A stretch of DNA of 64,000 bases from Straminergon stramineum (lineage: Eukaryota; Streptophyta; Bryopsida; Hypnales; Calliergonaceae): the NCBI GenBank assembly GCA_963920665.1, contig OY987264.1:30980906-31044905 (forward strand), read 5' to 3'. The position numbers were made by a program, and so were the translations under genes. The notes beneath the pieces were generated by a model, which was not told where the DNA came from, ran no database searches, and was given only the letters and a program-made list of their open reading frames with translations. This document shows, one piece after another, positions 38,412 to 50,109 of the stretch. Position 1 is the stretch's first letter. The number at the start of each line of letters is the position of its first letter.

Positions 38412-40534
38412 ATTTGCGTACCCTTCTTGGCTCCTGCCTTGGCTTGTGCCTCTTCAAGTTCACGTGCAAGCTAATCTGGAAATGAGCTTTAGAAGCTGTC
38501 CCTGTACAGATGATTGCAAATGGCCAGGGCGTTTGTATTGGGGGATGCTTCGAGGTCGTTCTGCCCAAGGAGTTTGATTCCAAATGCTTCGAAAGTTTCC
38601 ATTTCATTTTTATGTTTATTTGTTTCCCTTTCCCTGAGTAATATCTCTTAAATCTCGGAGGCTTAGGGTTTTCTATCATTTTGCAAGCCTCATATATCTT
38701 GTAAAGCTCTCCAATGACGTTGACAAAGAGATGCTCCTATTGAGTCTCAGTAGGCACTTCCTGTGTGCATTTGGCGAGTTTCAGGTCTTCTACATATCGT
38801 ATTCTACATGAACTCTCCCCCGAGTCATTCGTTTATGATTTGAAAGGTGTAGCTTGTAGAGTTGGGTTTCCCAATACTGATAGCATATTTCAGATGCAGC
38901 GTGTATGATCATGAATTTGGCAAAATTCATGACTTGAATTTATCAATGTTGTAGTGCACTAAGAAACTACTTAGTGCAATGGACTGCTATGATGACGTTT
39001 TTGTCTTCCTGTAAGTTTCAAACTGAATTTGATTGAAAAAAGTGATTTCTTTTGCCAGTTGTACTGTACTGTTCAGAGGTTGTCTTCTCTGCGAACATTC
39101 TTTCTGGTGTGGTCGGTTTCCTGATCGTGATATTATTACAGTAGATGTCATAGATAGTGTCTGGTTCTCAAAGGACAGTACTGTACATGTGGGTGTTGAA
39201 TTGTTCATTTGCAATCTTGTCACCACTAAGGTAGGAGGTCCACAAATCAACCATTTAAGGGTTGAAACTGAATTTTGTGGAGGTAGAACATCTTGAAATA
39301 TTTTTCAGTAAATTTTCCTTGAAAGATAAGTGAAATTGGCATCTAACTGAAGTCGTTCCATATTTTTTTGGAGCTTTGTGGAATTAGTTACGAATTTTTG
39401 AAGTTTGAAAAAAAGTGGTCTTTTGTGGACATCAGAAGCAACCACCTCCTGTAATGTGTAGAGTTGGTACATTGCAGAAAGCAAAATGTACTTCTGATTC
39501 TTGATCGCCTTGAATGCCCAATTAGAGTTCAAGCCTCCTATTTTAAGTTAAATGTCTAGATCAAAGGGTACTATTTTGTCGTATGATGTGTGAACCCATA
39601 ATAAATCACTGCCCAAACTGTGACCTACATTTGGACTAAAAAAGAAACCCTCAAATTTAGATATAGATGAGACAAGATGTACACAAGATGTAGACAATCA
39701 AAACATGACTTCCTAGGAGAGCATAGTATTGATTTCTGGAACATTTGTGGGTTTGGAACCCTCCTTCACTTGTGTATATTTGCCAAAAAAAAATTTGTAT
39801 ATAATAATTAAATGTATGTTGAATTGTTATTGGTGTTGACAATAGGTGCACTTATAGTAGTTGCTCTAAAAGACCTTCTTTCAAATCAACCCTATAATTA
39901 TGTCGAAAATGGAGATTAGGTGGTCCTAAAATCGATAGATGACGGACAATGAGTGGACTAAGGATAAAGTGGGAGTGTATTAAAGTCTATGAGATATTGC
40001 TTTAAGGTTTAAGTATAAATGCTTAAAGCATGTGGTTGGGTTCAATTTTAAATGTAGTGATAGGTGGACATTCATGTATTTATATTGGAAGTTGGCAAGC
40101 CAACTATTTTGTTATAAATGTAAAATTTGTGAAATTGATTTGACACAAGTATGGTTGCATTGAAAACCCTTATTTGTTATTTATTGCAAGTCCTTATGTT
40201 TCTTCTTGGTTTTCCCATCTCTCTTTATAGGTTGTGCATGAATGGATTTTGTCAAACCTATTGTCAAAAATAGGTGTCTAGGACAAAAATCATTGAAAAT
40301 TCACAAGTAATTCAATAAGGCTTGGAAAAATACGAAACCACTTGTGTTATGTGCCACATCTATTTTTCTTTGTTTGAAAAATGAGTTAAAAGTATTTCAA
40401 TCCATGGAAGCCATGAAAAAGATAAATTGGTCCTTAATTGGTCACTTCTAGAACAAATTACCTTATCTTAACTTGAAGTTTGTGCTCTTCTTTGAGATTA
40501 TTAGTTCAATGTGACAAATGTTCTTTGCTTAGCT
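38412..40534. repeat. 3' flank of the LIM gene, then dispersed repeats
   Basis: The first 500 bases are probably 3' untranslated region. About 39290-39490 is a repeat also seen near 30940-31170. About 39870-40400 is a diverged copy of about 47800-48320 (shared pieces include GTGGTCCTAAAAT or GTGGTTCTAAAAT and CAAAAATAGGTG). No exon is recognised after the LIM stop codon. Confidence 0.5.
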
Positions 40535-40963
40535 TTAACCTTTAAAGTCTCAAGGCCTTTTTCCATCAAACACCACTCAAATTGTCATTTCAAATGCAAA
40601 GAGCAAAATATTGAAAAATGGTATTTTGAATTTGTATATCTAACCAAAGGATCTACAATAGACTAGTATGAAAATGCGTTGAAGAAATGTTAGAAACCTT
40701 GATTGTATAAATTGCAAGATAAATGGCTTCAAAGTCCCGTTCAAAGTAAAGAAAATATGGTATTCTAGCATAGTGGCCAACTAGTGTGTAAGACTTTGAG
40801 TATTCTAAACTAAACTTTTTTGAACTATAGATTTTGGATTAAGAAAATTTTATCATGAATTGAGAGACTAGGAAAAAAAAAAAAAAAAAAAATTGATAAT
40901 ATTCATTGTTTAAGAAAAATGTTAAGTACAAATAGGTTCAAGATAGAGGAAAAAACTAAATCA
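40535..40963 (-). mobile_element. Group A element remnant interrupted by the 40964 insertion
   Basis: Starting with the worn end TTAACCTTTAAAG, this is the reverse complement of the 3' half of the 5571 copy. Shared parts include the CACTCAAA..GCAAAGAG block and CTAGTATGAAAATG. It runs directly into the group C element and resumes after it at 41938 with CTCTAAGATGGAATTAA. Confidence 0.65.
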
Positions 40964-41937
40964 TTAACCCCTAAATGCCCATTGGACTAAAAGTGTCCTC
41001 ACATAGTTTCAAGTTCAAATTAAAGTACTATAACTTTTTCATCCAATGTCCTAATTCAATAAAACTTCTTACAAATTTTGCACTCTCACTTCTGGTTTGC
41101 AAGGTAAAATTTTCAGATCAATCCAAGACGTCCTAATTTTTTGGAAGCCAATCAAAGTTCCTACATTCTATTTGAGTACACCAAACTACATTTAATGGCT
41201 ACAACTTTGGAGCTTGTATTTCCTACATCCAATGTTTGTTTTCAAGAAATTTTGTTGTGTTATGTTACCCTTGAAATCTAGTTAATGTGGTAAAATTTTC
41301 ATGTCAATCTAAGATGTTTTGAATATTTGGAAGCAATTGGAAGTTCAAAATCCCAACATTTTTGGACTACAATGAACTTTGGTGACTTGCTTCTTCATAC
41401 AATGTCCATTTCCAATAATTGTTTTTGGAAAAGTTGTGCATACTAGTCTAGTTTGTGTAGCTAAAATTTCATATCAATCCAAGAAGTTGAGTGACTGAGA
41501 AGCATTTTAGTAGGAGGTTTAGGTTTTGATGTATTTTTTGCAACTTTTCTTGCTATTTTTTGACATATCAAAGCCATTTTGTAGACACAATGAGTCAATT
41601 GAATGATATTTTTTTTCACTCATGTGTTTGTATTCTTGTTTTGAATCACTTTCTAATTTAAAGTTTTTTCATTTGAGTAGGTTTAGAAATCGAATTTCAC
41701 CTCCAAATGTGTTGCTAGGAAAATTTCAGCATTCTTTTTTTCAATTCTAAAACATTATAATTGTGCAATTTATGTGGCCAAATGACTCCTAATTTGACTC
41801 ACGTCATCTACAACTCATACACTACAAGACTATATGATTGAGATTTCTATACCTCAATGGCATTTAGATCTACAAGATTCCAAAAGCAATATGTTTTCCA
41901 AAAAAATGGCCTTGGGCTTTACTCTTTTAGGGGTTAA
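40964..41937 (+). mobile_element. TTAA-flanked MITE, group C, copy 2, nested in a group A remnant
   Basis: It starts TTAACCCCTAAATGCCCATT and ends CTTTTAGGGGTTAA, with CCTTGGGC just inside the right end. It is 974 bases and non-coding. The left flank CTAAATCA and right flank TAGCTCTAAGATG are contiguous around one TTAA in the reverse complement of the 5571 copy (6060-6092). Hence insertion duplicated TTAA. Confidence 0.8.
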
Positions 41938-41953
41938 TAGCTCTAAGATGGAA

Positions 41954-42033
41954 TTAACCCCTAAAAGATGAGGGATAATCTAAATTTCCAAAATTTTAAA
42001 GATATATAATGAAATGCAACTTAGAATATTGAT
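41954..42033 (+). mobile_element. Solitary TTAACCCCTAAAAG element end
   Basis: A left-type end beginning at TTAA 41954 lies 80 bases before the next complete element. The TTAA falls in the group A remnant's GATGGAATTAA sequence, so it marks a third insertion into that remnant. Its right end was not found; it may be deleted or nested with the 42034 copy. Confidence 0.45.
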
Positions 42034-42987
42034 TTAACCCCTAAAGGACCAAATGGTGTTTTTTGGCAACATAGCGATTTTGGGCAGCTCACTACAGATG
42101 GAATTTTTATTTTTTTTCTTTAAAATTTTCACACAACATGTGCCTGAGGAGTAGCTTTACGACCCAACAATTTTCATAACTTTTGAATAGATGGTTAAAA
42201 AGTTATTGTATGATATGTTGTTTTCATTGCTTGGCGGGTAGCCTGGGCAGCAAAAAAAACTTCTTTAAAAGTCACTTTTTTTTAAAATAAAAATTTGAAA
42301 TTTATTTTTCTGATTTTTATATACTTGGAAAGATTTGAATCATTCCATTTTGATTTATGAAATGAAAGTTATGAAGAGTTTTAGTTGTGGGTAGTTTGTG
42401 GGTAGTAATGGAGTCTTTACTCTAAAATAAACTTTAAAGACCTTTATTTAAATCAATTTTTAATATTTTTAGAAAAAAATAAAAACATGAGGTGTAGATT
42501 GTTTATTACAACAATTTCACCATTGGGATTATCATTTTTCAATTCCATAAATAAACTATTAACAATTTAGTATTTTGAATCATTCTCTACTTCTTTCAAC
42601 TTACTATTTTTTTCCTATATGTTGTACAATTCCAAATGATCTAAAATTTTTCAAGCATGTAGCCAACATGACTTGAAGAATGAATCCAAAGAGTTACAAC
42701 CATTTTGAACATTTTTTCATAATGAACTAACCTTGTGAAGCACAGCTGCCCGGATTTTCACAGGGCTAAAAAATGGCTTTTTGTCACTTCAAATGCTAAT
42801 ATCTTGCAATCCAAAAGGTGGAAATTTCTGAAATTTTTTCCACATCTTCCCAAACCAGCGCACTACAAGATCCTACAGTTACATTTGTGCAAAAATGTAT
42901 TTTTTTCTAAAATTTGGTATTTGTACTAGAGATGACAATTTTGGAGTGTTTTTGGTGAAAACATAGTCAAATACCTTTAGGGGTTAA
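42034..42987 (+). mobile_element. TTAA-flanked MITE, group A, copy 4
   Basis: It runs from TTAACCCCTAAAGGAC to CCTTTAGGGGTTAA, 954 bases, in the same order as the 7474 copy. Matching blocks include CTTGGAAAG then TTTGAATCATTCCATTTTGAT, the Pro-like GCTGCCCGG block near 42745, and GACAATTTTGGAG near the 3' end. It is non-coding. Confidence 0.85.
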
Positions 42988-43440
42988 TGATGACTCTCAA
43001 AAAATAGTTGTGAAATATGATCCATAGATCATGTCCATATGGCTAGATCAACTAGTATACAAATCAATATTTTTCAATAATATTTGATACCAAAAATAAA
43101 AAATTCCTTCTAAAATCAATTATAAATTGAATATTTGTGATTTTTACAAGAAGTTTTTCCCTCTAAGTTCAAAATGCTAGTTTCAAATCATATTGATTTT
43201 GGAATGGTCAATTTTTGAATTGAAAAAGATACTTTTTGAGGCTAGTCCTACTAGTACCCTATGAATTATATAATATTTCCATGCATTATGTTCTTTAGAA
43301 TCTATACCATACAAATATTAAAGAACTAATAGAAGAATCTTTCAAAAATTGATGGATAAAAAATTTATTTTTGTATGCTTGGAATGTGTTTGTGTTCATC
43401 TCTTGTTCGGAATTTAAACTCCTAACACTTTGGGGGATAA
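42988..43440. repeat. Dispersed repeat with the empty TTAA site at 43318
   Basis: This is a diverged copy of 7141-7473 joined to 8405-8520, without the 931-base element. The TTAA at 43318-43321 is the uninterrupted target. To its left is GAATCTATACCATACAAATA and to its right AGAACTAATAGAAGA. Confidence 0.7.
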
Positions 43441-44901
43441 AACACACTAATCCCAATGATGAGATTGATCTAACAACTAAAGTTGACCCTATGGAATTTT
43501 TGGTTTTGACAAAATGTAAAAATTGAACTAAAAAATGAACCCTATATATTATTTTTCCTAAAAGATGCATTGATTGCTTACAAAACAAGATACTTTAGAA
43601 CTTTCACATCACAAATCCAAATGAAGAAATCAAAGGGTTCTATTTAGACAAAAATACAATCTATGAGAAATAAATTTCTAAAATTTTTATTTGTAGTTTT
43701 TGTGAATTTTTTTTGTTGCCCTCAAATTTGAAATTTGGACTTATTGTGGTAAAACTTTTGCTCTCGAGCACTGCTACTTGAAATTAAAAAAATATTCCCC
43801 AAAAGCAACTAAGTTTTTTGATATTACAAAAAATTCAGAAAATTGGGCCCAAAATTGAGCTCACAAGAACCTAACGGAATTCCAGTTTGATCTAGTAAAG
43901 ACTATAGGACTTTAGGGGTTAAGTAGGTTGACCATATTCAATTGATCTACAATAAAAATCAACCCCTAGTTTAAATCACCTATTGATGAAGATTAAATTG
44001 TATATCATTTCATTAAGTGTCTTTGGAATATGAATAGTGCAGTATCAACATTACAAATTTAGCCACCAATTCAAATTTCAGCCATTCCAATCATTAAATA
44101 TCACCCAAATTCAACTAGGGCTTCACTTCTCTACACTCCTAGGAACTACAAAATGACAATTTTGGAATTTTGAGGTGTCAAATTCTCCAAATTATTAAAA
44201 TCTTGAACAAAAAAATTCATAAATTATAAAACATTGTCTTATTCAGTACACGTGCAAGTAAATCTTAATTTTAATCCTTTTTTAAGATGCCTCAACCTCA
44301 TGGGACAATCTTCAATCCAATAGGCAACATGGTTTTCAAGGACTGGAGACTCAAAATATTGTGGATGAAAAGACACAAAAGGGCGGACAAAACATTTGAC
44401 CATGATTGCGGTAGACTTGAAACAACCATGATAAATGGATATATAAAAAGGACAAAGCAACTGAAATTCAAAGGATAAGGAAAGGGTTCCTGCTTTAGCC
44501 ATCCTATTGATATGACCACCACTAAATCTCAACAAGACACTTGATTGAAATACCAAAAAATTGAAAAGAGTGTCAACTACAAATATCTATAATTGACATA
44601 AGACTACTCATCATAAGACACAACACTGCACTTTGCACTTTTCAAGGTGCCGAAAAAATACATCCCCTCATGTGACCCCTAATGTAGTAGACTCACCCAA
44701 AATGCCACTGCACCTGTACATCTCTTCATTTCCTTTACACAGAAACTTGAAAAAATATAGAAAATCTATAGAAAGTAAGTGATCCCCTCTGAGCTGGTGA
44801 GCCGTGGGCTGAGTATAAGCCCATGGGCAATTCTGAATTCTACACTAAATTAACCAAGGATAGTATACAAACTAACTGCACCGCATTTGAATGTTTGAGT
44901 A
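43441..44901. other. AT-rich DNA and 3' flank of MED30
   Basis: A right-type TTAA element end (GGACTTTAGGGGTTAA) lies at 43907-43922 with no convincing left partner. The part from about 44700 may be the MED30 3' untranslated region. No gene was recognised; short frames near 44240-44556 on both strands look unrelated to anything known. Confidence 0.45.
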
Positions 44902-47166
44902 TCATAACCCTGTAGTCTGCCACATAAAAATATCCGCCAGGAGAGTCCGCAGTTGATCCATATGGAGCTTTACGATCATGTTCTTCCTCTCCACCTCCTG
45001 AAACCACAAAATAGAACATACTCTTGAACACGATACTCACATTTGCCAATTACACTACATGTGATTAAATAAATCGAGACTGGCTTAAGCAACCAGAAAC
45101 CTTTGCTAAATGTGTTTCTTCATAAACAATGAATTGCTTGGTGATGAGTCTTAATTGATTGGTAAATTGATTAATACTGAAAGCATTGGCAATACCTCAC
45201 TCGAAAAGTCATGCTGCACTACGGTGGTTTGAATCTTTCATTTTGAGATCAGGCAAAGGCGTACCTCTCTAAGATCGGCCGCTCGTCTTTCCAGGTAATC
45301 TGTTTCGGTGTCCACGTTCTCTGCTGCAGGACCATCACCGTCCGCCCTGACCGCCTGACATCAACAAACTCTAAAGTCAAGCTCTGTATTCTGTGAATTA
45401 ATCCTTAAGGCTAGATTCAGCCTCACGATCTCTTAAGAAGTTTTGAGTATATCATACCAAAAACTCTTTCTGTTAAATTTTATTGATTTTCTCATCACCA
45501 CACACGATGTTCTTCACTGACTCTAGTGAATAATATAATATAACCCCATTTACATCATACTTTTCACATTACAACCAAGCATTTTAAAACCATGAATCCT
45601 TGGTCCTTCAGGGCATTGTGACACCAACCAACCCTAGGTCAATTTCTGCGTTCTTTGTATTAAACCCTACACGACCAAAAAGTCCAAATTCGACCTCGTG
45701 TATTATTAAAGCAGTTTTGAGTAGATCATCTGGAGACTCTCTTTTCGTTCAATTCTAATTATTTAGTTCTCCCACCAACACATACTTTATTCTTGACTGA
45801 TTCTACTGATCAACACTTTTTACAATACCAAGATTCCTGGGTCATTCAGAGGTATTGCAATCCCGACAAACCCTAAAAGGTCAACCTCAGCATTCAGTGC
45901 ATTGACACAGAAATTCAACCGCACCATTATCGAAAAAAAAGAATGCCCTAAACAATCCAATAAAGATCCGCCCAACCTGAGTTTGCTTCACAATGGCAGA
46001 CACTTAGTCTTCGCACCAACACATACAATATTCTTCACTGATTCTAGTGATCAATTCTTTTCACAACACTATCGATCATTTAAAAACCACGATTCCTAAG
46101 TCCTTTAGAAGCATAGCGACCCCTAAAACCCCTAAAACCTCAACCTCTGCATACAGTAAATCGACAAAGAAATTCAACCACAACATTACCGAAATCAAGA
46201 TAAATGCCCTAAAATCCAGCAAAGAAGGGTCAAACTTCACAATGCACGATACTACCGATCATTTTAAAACCATATTTTCTGGGTCCTGTGGAGATACATT
46301 GCGACCCAGACAAACCCTAAAACTTCAACCTCCATTCAGTGAATCGACACAGAAATTCAACCGCACCATTACCGAACACAAAAGATCGCTCTAAACAATC
46401 CACCAAAGACACACACACACCCAACCTGAGTTTACTTCACAATGCACAATACTAACGATCATTTTAGAACCATGCTTTTTAGGTCCTTCAGAGAGACATT
46501 GCGACACCGGAAACCCCTAAAACATCAGCCTCTGCATTCAGTGAATAGACACAGAAATTCAACCGCACCATTATAAAAAGAATGCAACAAAGACCCGCGC
46601 CAAACCTGCGTTTGCTTCACAATGGCAGCCACCGTAGCACGAAGCGCCCCCGTTGCAGCCTTATAACGAACGCGGGTGGCATCCAAAGCCGCCAACCCCT
46701 CTGCGCTACTCTCCGATCCTTTCTCCTCAATTCCAGTCTCCTCTGCTTCACCACCACCACCACCACCAGTAACAACAACAGAAGCAACAGTAGCAGTACC
46801 GGCAGTGGTAGCTGCATTTCCGGCTTGCAACGAGGGCGCCACCCAGAAGTTAGGGCTGCAGAGCGCGCGATTCAGCGACAGCAAAATGTCATGCGCGGCC
46901 TCCACCACGGTCTCCAGCTGCTTCTGGCCATCCACGGCGAGCTCCACGAGCGTCTTGGGCGTCGAAAGGGCAAGGGCCAAGGCCGACGCAGTAGGGAGCT
47001 GCCCTGCCTGGTGGGGGGCCTCCGGGGGAGCTCCCTCCATAGCCAAAGGTTTCGGTGCGACAAACGAAGCTGCTGGTGGGGAGACGACGGGTGGGGTTGA
47101 GGGTCTAGGGAATGTTGGCAGGGAGAGTGGCTCCACCGGATGGTGGGACACGGTAAATGATGGCAC
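44902..47166 (-). CDS. MED30: Mediator complex subunit 30 (plant MED30)
   Basis: Three phase-0 exons on the minus strand: 47166-46606, 45354-45265 and 44997-44902, giving 248 residues. Exon 1 has a Pro/Ala-rich N-terminal extension. Next comes the MED30 core: TPKTLVELAVDGQKQLETVVEAA with LCSPNFW, a Gly/Glu-rich linker, then RVRYKAATGALRATVAAI. Exon 2 gives an acidic link and DYLERRAADLRE. Exon 3 gives EVERKNMIVKLHMDQLRTLLADIFMWQ and stops. This order matches plant MED30 as I remember it. MED30 is part of Mediator, the nuclear bridge between transcription factors and RNA polymerase II. The protein is longer than the Arabidopsis form because of the N-terminus; a second Met at residue 43 could be the real start. 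Intron 1 is unusual because it carries copies of the exon 1 donor. Confidence 0.88.
45490..46605 (-). repeat. Degraded tandem array filling intron 1 of MED30
   Basis: Units of about 185 to 255 bases repeat with drift. Landmarks on the plus strand are ATTCTAGTGATCAA-like blocks (45515, 45796, 46036), CGATCATTT..AAAACCA-like blocks (45585, 46072, 46252, 46455) and GACACAGAAATTCAACCGCACCATTA (45904, 46347, 46549; a variant at 46156). The unit includes the last ~24 bases of exon 1 plus the donor. Lookalike donors are therefore seen at 45976-45975 and 46425-46424, and a deleted one near 46230. Confidence 0.75.
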
Positions 47167-47576
47167 GGTAAATGTGAAGCATCAGTCTGTAGAAGTGGAA
47201 TTCCATGAAGAGGGCATCCTTGATGGGACCGGTATATAGGCCAGTGGGCTGTTATTGCAACCTTCTTCTTCAAAGCGTCCCTGCAAGAAGCTCTCTAAGT
47301 TAGAAAGCTCAAGAATGGCACATCTAAGGAGAAAAACAGATGTGTGGAAGAAATTGGCCTTCTAATGATTTCCAATTTTTTTGGTAGATAGAGAAATGGA
47401 AAAGAAACAAATTGTAATTTAAATTGTAATTTTTTGACTCAGAATGAACTTAATATAATTTTCCAAAGTGAAGAATTTGTGGGTCACAAGTGATGGTCAT
47501 AGACTTTAGCAATAATGAATTAGTCAAATTTTCCTACCTCAAAAAATGGTATCCATTTCAGCAACCACAAGCTTTG
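47167..47576 (-). promoter_or_regulatory. MED30 upstream region
   Basis: The first 120 bases upstream of the MED30 start keep gene-like composition and probably contain leader sequence. Beyond about 47330 the DNA is AT-rich and nothing further is identified. Confidence 0.35.
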
Positions 47577-47791
47577 TACAGGTAGAACCTCTTTTAGTGC
47601 ACCCTCCCTTGGTGTATAATATGCATTTAGAGAGTTTGTAAACAATAGGTGACCCATGATTCAAGATGAAAAGACATGTGGCACGTGCTTCAAGATAAAA
47701 AAAGACAAGTGGCCTTACAGCTTCTCTAAATGCATAAACCTCTCTTAGTGCATAGTCCCGACACAAGGCACTAAGGGAGGTTTTACTTGTA
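47577..47791. mobile_element. Emigrant/pogo-like MITE with TA borders
   Basis: The left end TA-CAGGTAGAACCTCTTTTAG and the right end (inverse: TA-CAAGTAAAACCTCCCTTAG) form terminal repeats of about 30 bases around a 215-base body. The CAGTAAAACCTCT-like start with TA target is what I remember of Emigrant, the pogo-type plant MITE. No coding capacity. It sits about 400 bases upstream of MED30. Confidence 0.65.
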
Positions 47792-49451
47792 TATGGGCCG
47801 CTCCTATAGTCTCTTCTAAATCCCCTCCCCTATAATGGACAGTAAGTGGTTCTAAAATGGATATGTGATGACTGCTAAATGGATTGTCAATAATGTAAGA
47901 GTGTAATAAGATTTGTGAGATATTGGTTTATTCTTCACCATTTGATGGAATAAGAGCTAAGGTGGGTCCATTTTGAACTAAGTGGGCATTGAATAGGTGT
48001 CCATTGAATTTTTCAAAATGAGAATTGGTAGCCTAATTGCCTTCTTATGGATACTAGTAAAAGAATCAAGGGTCCATTTAAGTTTAGTAATGGTTGCATT
48101 TCGGAACCTTGTATATTACTTTTTGCATGTCAAAGTGCTTGTTTTGATAAAGCCATATCTTTTTGAGACTCTATGTGTAGGTTTTTGCAAGGCCTATGAT
48201 CAAAAATAGGTGCCTATTGCAAAATTCTTTGGAAATTCATAAGTAATTCATAAATGCTTCAAAAAATATGAAATCACTCATGTTAGATTCCGCATCAATT
48301 TCTCTAGGCAAGAAAAAAAATAAGGAAAAATACTTTCGTGCATTTTAAATCCATCAAAAATGTCAACCAAACCTTAAAGGGTGGCTTCATGAGCACACTA
48401 TTTTACAAGCCCAAAAATTATTGGTATAACTAACTTTTTGTTGCTTTATAATTAGAACTTGAAATTTCTATCATTGGAAGTGCATTCACAATACTTTTAC
48501 TAGGTACAACAAACTCAAATTTAGACATTAGACAATGAAAATAACCCACTTTGAAAGCACATAGAAAGACAAAAATTGTGGTAAAATTGGCCAAATTTTG
48601 CATTGGTAAGCATGATTTGCCAACACCTCTATCATTTTTGTCTTTTAGTGAATTTTTGAAGTAGTTTATTTTTATGGTCCAATGTCTAAATTTGAATTTT
48701 CTTGCAACTATTCAAAGTACTATTGAGCACGCCTCTAATGATAGAATTTTCAAGTTCTAATTATAATTAAAGCAATGAAAAAGTTAGAGTTATATTTGTA
48801 GGGGCAATACAATAGTCCTATTAAAGATGCCCAAAGAGCATCTTCAATGGTTGAGCATTATACTAGGGATACATTATTTTTACAAAGTCAATTGTGTTGC
48901 CTCTTTTTGTATGGCCTCTAACTTTTGGCTTGACCTATTAGGACCTTGACATTTGAAACTCTAAAGCCTCTACATAAGATGAGTTTGTTGCTTTGGTAGC
49001 TTGGCCATTCACTCTATAGTCTCTACCTCCTTTTTTTTTCTTTTTTTTTTTCTTTCTTGTGTTTGAGCATTTGATGTTTCTATCTACATGCAACGGAGTG
49101 GTTGTTGTCATTGTGGTATTGACTACTAAAGTAGAGAGGACAATAAAGGTTACAACAATTGTGCCAAATATCATATGCAAGAGAGTCCATGTATGGTGTC
49201 GTGAGGTTTTGCAGTCAATCTAGAAAAAGCACAAGGCTTCTGGCTCAAGTCCCACTCTTCCTTCCCTCACATATAATCTATCAATCCCAAAATAAACCCT
49301 CCTCCCATACATTATCATATGTATTCTATAATCATATAATTGTCCTGACTATTGCCTTATATATTGATTTTAGGTTAGCAATAAAGGTAAAAGCAATTAG
49401 AAAACTAAAAGCTAATTAAAAAAAAACTACCAATCACCTTTTGAATTAACC
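47792..49451. repeat. AT-rich DNA with a dispersed repeat copy
   Basis: About 47800-48320 is a diverged copy of 39870-40400. A T-rich simple tract lies at 49031-49056. No gene was recognised. Confidence 0.5.
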
Positions 49452-49755
49452 CATTAGAAGATTTCGGGGCTAAAGAAGTCCATGAGTTCCCTAGAGTTCT
49501 TGAACCATGGGAACTTGCCACATTAGCAATCTGGCATGGTCAAGACCGTGCCACATCAGATATTATTAATTGATTAATTATTTTCATATTTTTCAATACT
49601 TGTTTTTGAATTTTTTTTAATATGTTTTCAGTTTTTAACAATTTTTGAAATTTTTATAAAAAAAATCTTGACAATAGTGGCTAGTTTAGAGTTCTTGGAC
49701 ATCACAGGAAACAACCCTGAAACGACCTTCCCTTGCCCTCAAATCCCCCCTAATG
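49452..49755. mobile_element. CATTAG inverted-repeat element, copy 2 (worn)
   Basis: The left end CATTAGAAGATTTCGGGGC and the right end GCCCTCAAATCCCCCCTAATG are imperfect inverses. An internal GTGCCACATCAGAT corresponds to the GGCCACATCAGAT of the next element. It lies only 75 bases from the 49831 copy. Confidence 0.55.
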
Positions 49756-49830
49756 TTACTTGAAGTTGATAGAACTAATATTAAAATATAGGGATATCTA
49801 TTTTTAACTAATAGATGGCCCACATCATGA

Positions 49831-50109
49831 CATTAGAGGAAATCTGAGGCCTCTACATGCCCGTTTCAGGGTTGTTCCCCACTTGTTCCCTATGCTGTCC
49901 GGAAACAACTAGCTGTTGTTAGTCAAATAAATAAATTTTTAAAAAATTAGTTCTAATATGCAAAAATAAGTTGAAAAAAATTTAATTTAATTTAATTTTT
50001 TGACGTGGCACAATGTTGGCCACATCAGATTGCAGCAGTGTTGTAGTTCCTATGTTCCTTGCAGCTTGGGAACTCGCAGGCATGTTGAGGCCTCAAATCC
50101 CCTCTAATG
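49831..50109. mobile_element. CATTAG/GAGGCCTC inverted-repeat element, copy 3
   Basis: It runs from CATTAGAGGAAATCTGAGGC to its inverse, ending CAAATCCCCTCTAATG, over 279 bases. Terminal repeats are about 30 bases. Parts in common with the 27582 copy: ACATGCCCGTTTCAG, GTGGCAC, GGCCACATCAGATTGCAGCA and GCTTGGGAACTCG. It is non-coding. Confidence 0.7.

Noticed and set aside
44239..44556. Frames on both strands with somewhat better codon content.
   Set aside because: No similarity to a known family, no consistent exon partner and AT-rich surroundings; not enough to call a gene.
46676..47239. 187-codon plus-strand frame.
   Set aside because: It lies opposite MED30 exon 1, whose minus-strand product matches the MED30 family and joins in phase to two more matching exons.
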